Source of the DNA: JBLHLB01 sp047618505
Lineage (GTDB): Bacteria; Planctomycetota; UBA1135; GCA-002686595
Length of the DNA stretch: 7,473 nucleotides
Reading direction: 5' to 3'
Assembly: GCA_047618505.1 (NCBI GenBank)
Contig: JBLHLB010000199.1
Span: forward strand, 1-7,473
The notes below the pieces were generated by a model, which ran no database searches, was not told where the DNA came from, and saw only the letters and a list, made by a program, of their open reading frames with translations. Positions within the stretch are counted from its first letter, which is position 1, and every line of letters starts with the position of its first letter. A program made the position numbers and the translations under genes. Shown one piece after another: positions 5,543-7,473 of the stretch.

Positions 5543-7473
5543 ATGAGGTGCCGTGCCCGGCGCACAATGATCGCCATACTCATCCCCACCCTCCTCGTCC
5601 TTTCCGCAGCTGTCCCCGGCCAACCTGACGACTGGCCCATTTGGCGCGGCCCCGCGGGCACCAATATCTCCGTCGAAATAGACTGGAGTCCCATCGGCCA
5701 GGAGGAACCGCTTTGGCACGTCAATATCGGTCAGGGCTACTCGACCCCCGTCATCGAGGGTGGGCGGCTCTACATCAATGGCTACTTCTCGGACGCCGAT
5801 AGTCCCGGCGAGGGCCTTGACCGTGTTCAGTGCCTCGACGTCGCCACCGGCGCCGTCCAGTGGAGCATTGAATACCCCGCCACCTCCTTCGCCAACGAAC
5901 ACGCCGGCGGGGCCATCAGTTCGCCCGTCCTGGCGGACGGCGTGCTCTACCTCCTGACCCGCGCCGGCGAACTCCGCGCCCTCCGCGCCGCCGATGGGGA
6001 ACAACTCTGGCTGGTCGACCTAGTGGAGCGTGAGGGTGTCGATCCGGGGCGCTATGGCTTCGCCAGCTCGCCCTATGTTTTCGAGGGCGTGCTCGTGGTC
6101 AACGCCAGTCGCACGATCATGTTGGAGTGCGAGAGCGGCGAGACTCTGTGGGCCTCAGAGGACTACTCGGCGCGCTATTCCACCGTTGCGCCCCTGATTC
6201 GTGGCGATGTTCCCTGCCTGGTGACCTTCGGTGAAGCGGGGATTGTGCTGCTGGATACTGCCACGGGAACCGAGTTGAGCTCCATCGTCTTCCGTCTCAC
6301 TCCTCGTAATGTCGAAGGTGCCACACCGATCGTTGTGGGAACGCGCGTGTTTATCTCAAGCGCCTACGACCAAGGTGGTGTCCTGGTGGACTTTGCCGGT
6401 GAGGAGCCGGAACTGCTTTGGCGCACCCGTCGCATGCGCAACAAGATGGGGGCCTGCACACTCTTCGAGGGATATCTCTATGGCTTTGACGAATCGATGC
6501 TGAAGTGCATCGATCTAGAGGGCAATGAAAAGTGGCGCGTGCGTGGGTTGGGACACGGCGCACTGTCGATCGCTGGGGGGCGCCTGCTGGTCACCACATC
6601 GCGTGGCGAGCTTGTCGTCGCGGACGCATCGCCCGAGGGGTTCGAAGAACTCTCTCGCAGGGACGTTGTTTCCGATGGCGTGTTTTGGGCGACACCTCTG
6701 CTCTCCGATGCGCGTGTCTTCTTCCGCGGCAGCCTGGGGGATCTGGTTTGTTTGGATCACTCCATTGAGGCCCTTGACGTTGCTCTTGATGGGGCTCAAA
6801 GACCAGGCGATGGATCGGGTGCGAGCTTCCCCGGCGCTCGTTTGCCGAGCCCCGCCTCTCTGGAACAGAAGTTCCTCGCGGCGGCTGGATTGGACGAGAA
6901 GCAGCCCGCCGCCCTGAGCTTTAGCGGCCGCCTGGACAACGACGCCCTGGGGCTCGTGGATCGGCCCGCCGATTGGTTGATTGGAGCCGGTGGCCGCTGG
7001 CGCTCCCGCTTTGACTTGCCCCCGGGGATGGACGGCGAGATTCACGTGGTCTTCGACGGCACGCGCGGTTGGTCCACCGATCCCGGCGGCGGCGCCGAGC
7101 TTCTACCGGAGCCTGAAATGGCCGAGTTGAAGACCACGGGCGGCTACCACTTCCTGCTGGATCCGCTCCCAGAGGGATTAGAGGCAAGCACCGTCGGATT
7201 CGAGGAATTCCACGGCGTGAACTGCCTGCGCGTCGACGTCCAGGTCACCGAAGATCTGCGTCGCCAGGTCTACTTCAACTCTGCGACTGGACTCCTCGCC
7301 GGCCGTACCAGCGAAAAAGAGGACACCCTCATCCTCGCCGCCTGGGCCAAGGTCGAGACGTGGCAGCTTCCCATGCACCGCACCACCTTTGACTCCGACA
7401 CGGGTGAGGAATCCCGTTGGCGCTTCACCGAGGTCGTGCTCACTCCCCTGGACGACACCAACTTCGAGTTCCC
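5543..7473 (+). CDS. Secreted single PQQ-like beta-propeller fused to LolA-like C-terminal domain, 3' end outside window
   Basis: The frame runs uninterrupted to the window end, giving 643 residues so far. The ATG at 5543 gives an Arg-rich n-region (MRCRARR) before hydrophobic MIAILIPTLLVLSAAVPG, a good Sec signal with cleavage near 26; an alternative ATG at 5567 would drop the charged part. The propeller spans about 30-405, opening WPIWRGPAGT, with blade ends TGAVQW, DGEQLW and SGETLW, the MRNKM segment (298-302), YGFDESMLKCID and closing LVCLDH. It is a paralogue of propeller 2 of the 1873-4467 protein. After a Gly/Pro/Ser-rich linker (about 410-438), residues 440-643 form a different beta-rich domain: FSGRLDN, RWRSRFDLPPG, VVFDGTRGWSTDPG, NCLRVDV, RQVYFNSATGLLAGR, then WRFTEVVLTPLDDTNFEF. 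I recognise this pattern as LolA-like/DUF620-like, a lipid- or hydrophobe-binding half-barrel, by motif order only. In that family the last motif lies near the C-terminus, so the stop is probably close. Confidence 0.9.
   Translation, partial: MRCRARRTMIAILIPTLLVLSAAVPGQPDDWPIWRGPAGTNISVEIDWSPIGQEEPLWHVNIGQGYSTPVIEGGRLYINGYFSDADSPGEGLDRVQCLDVATGAVQWSIEYPATSFANEHAGGAISSPVLADGVLYLLTRAGELRALRAADGEQLWLVDLVEREGVDPGRYGFASSPYVFEGVLVVNASRTIMLECESGETLWASEDYSARYSTVAPLIRGDVPCLVTFGEAGIVLLDTATGTELSSIVFRLTPRNVEGATPIVVGTRVFISSAYDQGGVLVDFAGEEPELLWRTRRMRNKMGACTLFEGYLYGFDESMLKCIDLEGNEKWRVRGLGHGALSIAGGRLLVTTSRGELVVADASPEGFEELSRRDVVSDGVFWATPLLSDARVFFRGSLGDLVCLDHSIEALDVALDGAQRPGDGSGASFPGARLPSPASLEQKFLAAAGLDEKQPAALSFSGRLDNDALGLVDRPADWLIGAGGRWRSRFDLPPGMDGEIHVVFDGTRGWSTDPGGGAELLPEPEMAELKTTGGYHFLLDPLPEGLEASTVGFEEFHGVNCLRVDVQVTEDLRRQVYFNSATGLLAGRTSEKEDTLILAAWAKVETWQLPMHRTTFDSDTGEESRWRFTEVVLTPLDDTNFEF

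Noticed and set aside
5567..5569. Alternative start for the downstream propeller gene
   Set aside because: It would still give a hydrophobic leader but without the Arg-rich n-region; the ATG at 5543 makes a better Sec signal.
5069..6004. Minus-strand open frame of 311 codons
   Set aside because: It lies opposite the crotonase and the start of the downstream propeller gene, both clearly coding. Its Gly/Ala/Val-rich translation shows no domain and is a typical GC-rich shadow.
1..7473. True PQQ-dependent alcohol or glucose dehydrogenases
   Set aside because: The propellers have BamB-like blades, but I see no adjacent-Cys disulfide, heme CxxCH or other catalytic signature of the dehydrogenases.
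5543..7473. Shift in third-base preference along the gene (more C-ending codons near both ends, more mixed in the middle)
   Set aside because: The change is gradual, the frame is unbroken and the protein is homologous throughout the propeller, so it does not by itself show transfer or a chimera.
1..7473. tRNA, rRNA, CRISPR arrays, insertion sequences, integrases or toxin-antitoxin genes
   Set aside because: I searched both strands by eye and saw no cloverleaf, regularly spaced repeats, transposase motifs or terminal inverted repeats.

Overview
The window is GC-rich bacterial DNA with four protein genes and one gene remnant. Three of the genes encode exported or probably exported proteins built from PQQ-like (BamB/quinoprotein-type) beta-propellers. 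The fourth encodes a cytosolic crotonase-fold enoyl-CoA hydratase. Multiple large secreted propeller proteins, an EF-hand pair inserted in a propeller, a jelly-roll-like C-terminal domain of the 'DGVYFSDD / FVVKFQQYDN' type and starts without Shine-Dalgarno sequences all suggest Planctomycetota or a related marine or soil lineage. That placement is inference from protein style; no ribosomal or other marker gene is present.

Layout: (1) 1-1446, plus strand, is a propeller protein whose 5' end lies outside the window; its first ~35 visible residues belong to a different upstream domain. (2) 1455-1769 is the C-terminal remnant of a secreted jelly-roll-like domain, without a start and with one in-frame TAG. 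(3) 1813-1853 is a perfect 14-bp G/C-rich stem-loop between convergent genes, probably a shared terminator. (4) 1873-4467, minus strand, is an 864-residue protein with a signal peptide, a first propeller carrying two canonical EF-hand loops, a low-complexity linker and a second propeller. (5) 4468-4684 is the divergent intergenic region. (6) 4685-5461, plus strand, is the crotonase. (7) 5462-5542 contains a nested stem-loop ending three bases before the next start. (8) 5543 to the window end, plus strand, is a secreted single-propeller protein fused to a C-terminal LolA-like/DUF620-like beta domain; its 3' end lies outside the window.

The main pattern is that the two-propeller protein looks like a fusion of the two single-propeller types that flank it. 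Its N-terminal propeller matches the 1-1446 protein and its C-terminal propeller matches the 5543-7473 protein. This points to a locus shaped by duplication, fusion and domain swapping, and suggests that the flanking proteins may act together outside the cytoplasm. The substrate, the ligand and any link to the acyl-CoA enzyme cannot be read from the sequence.
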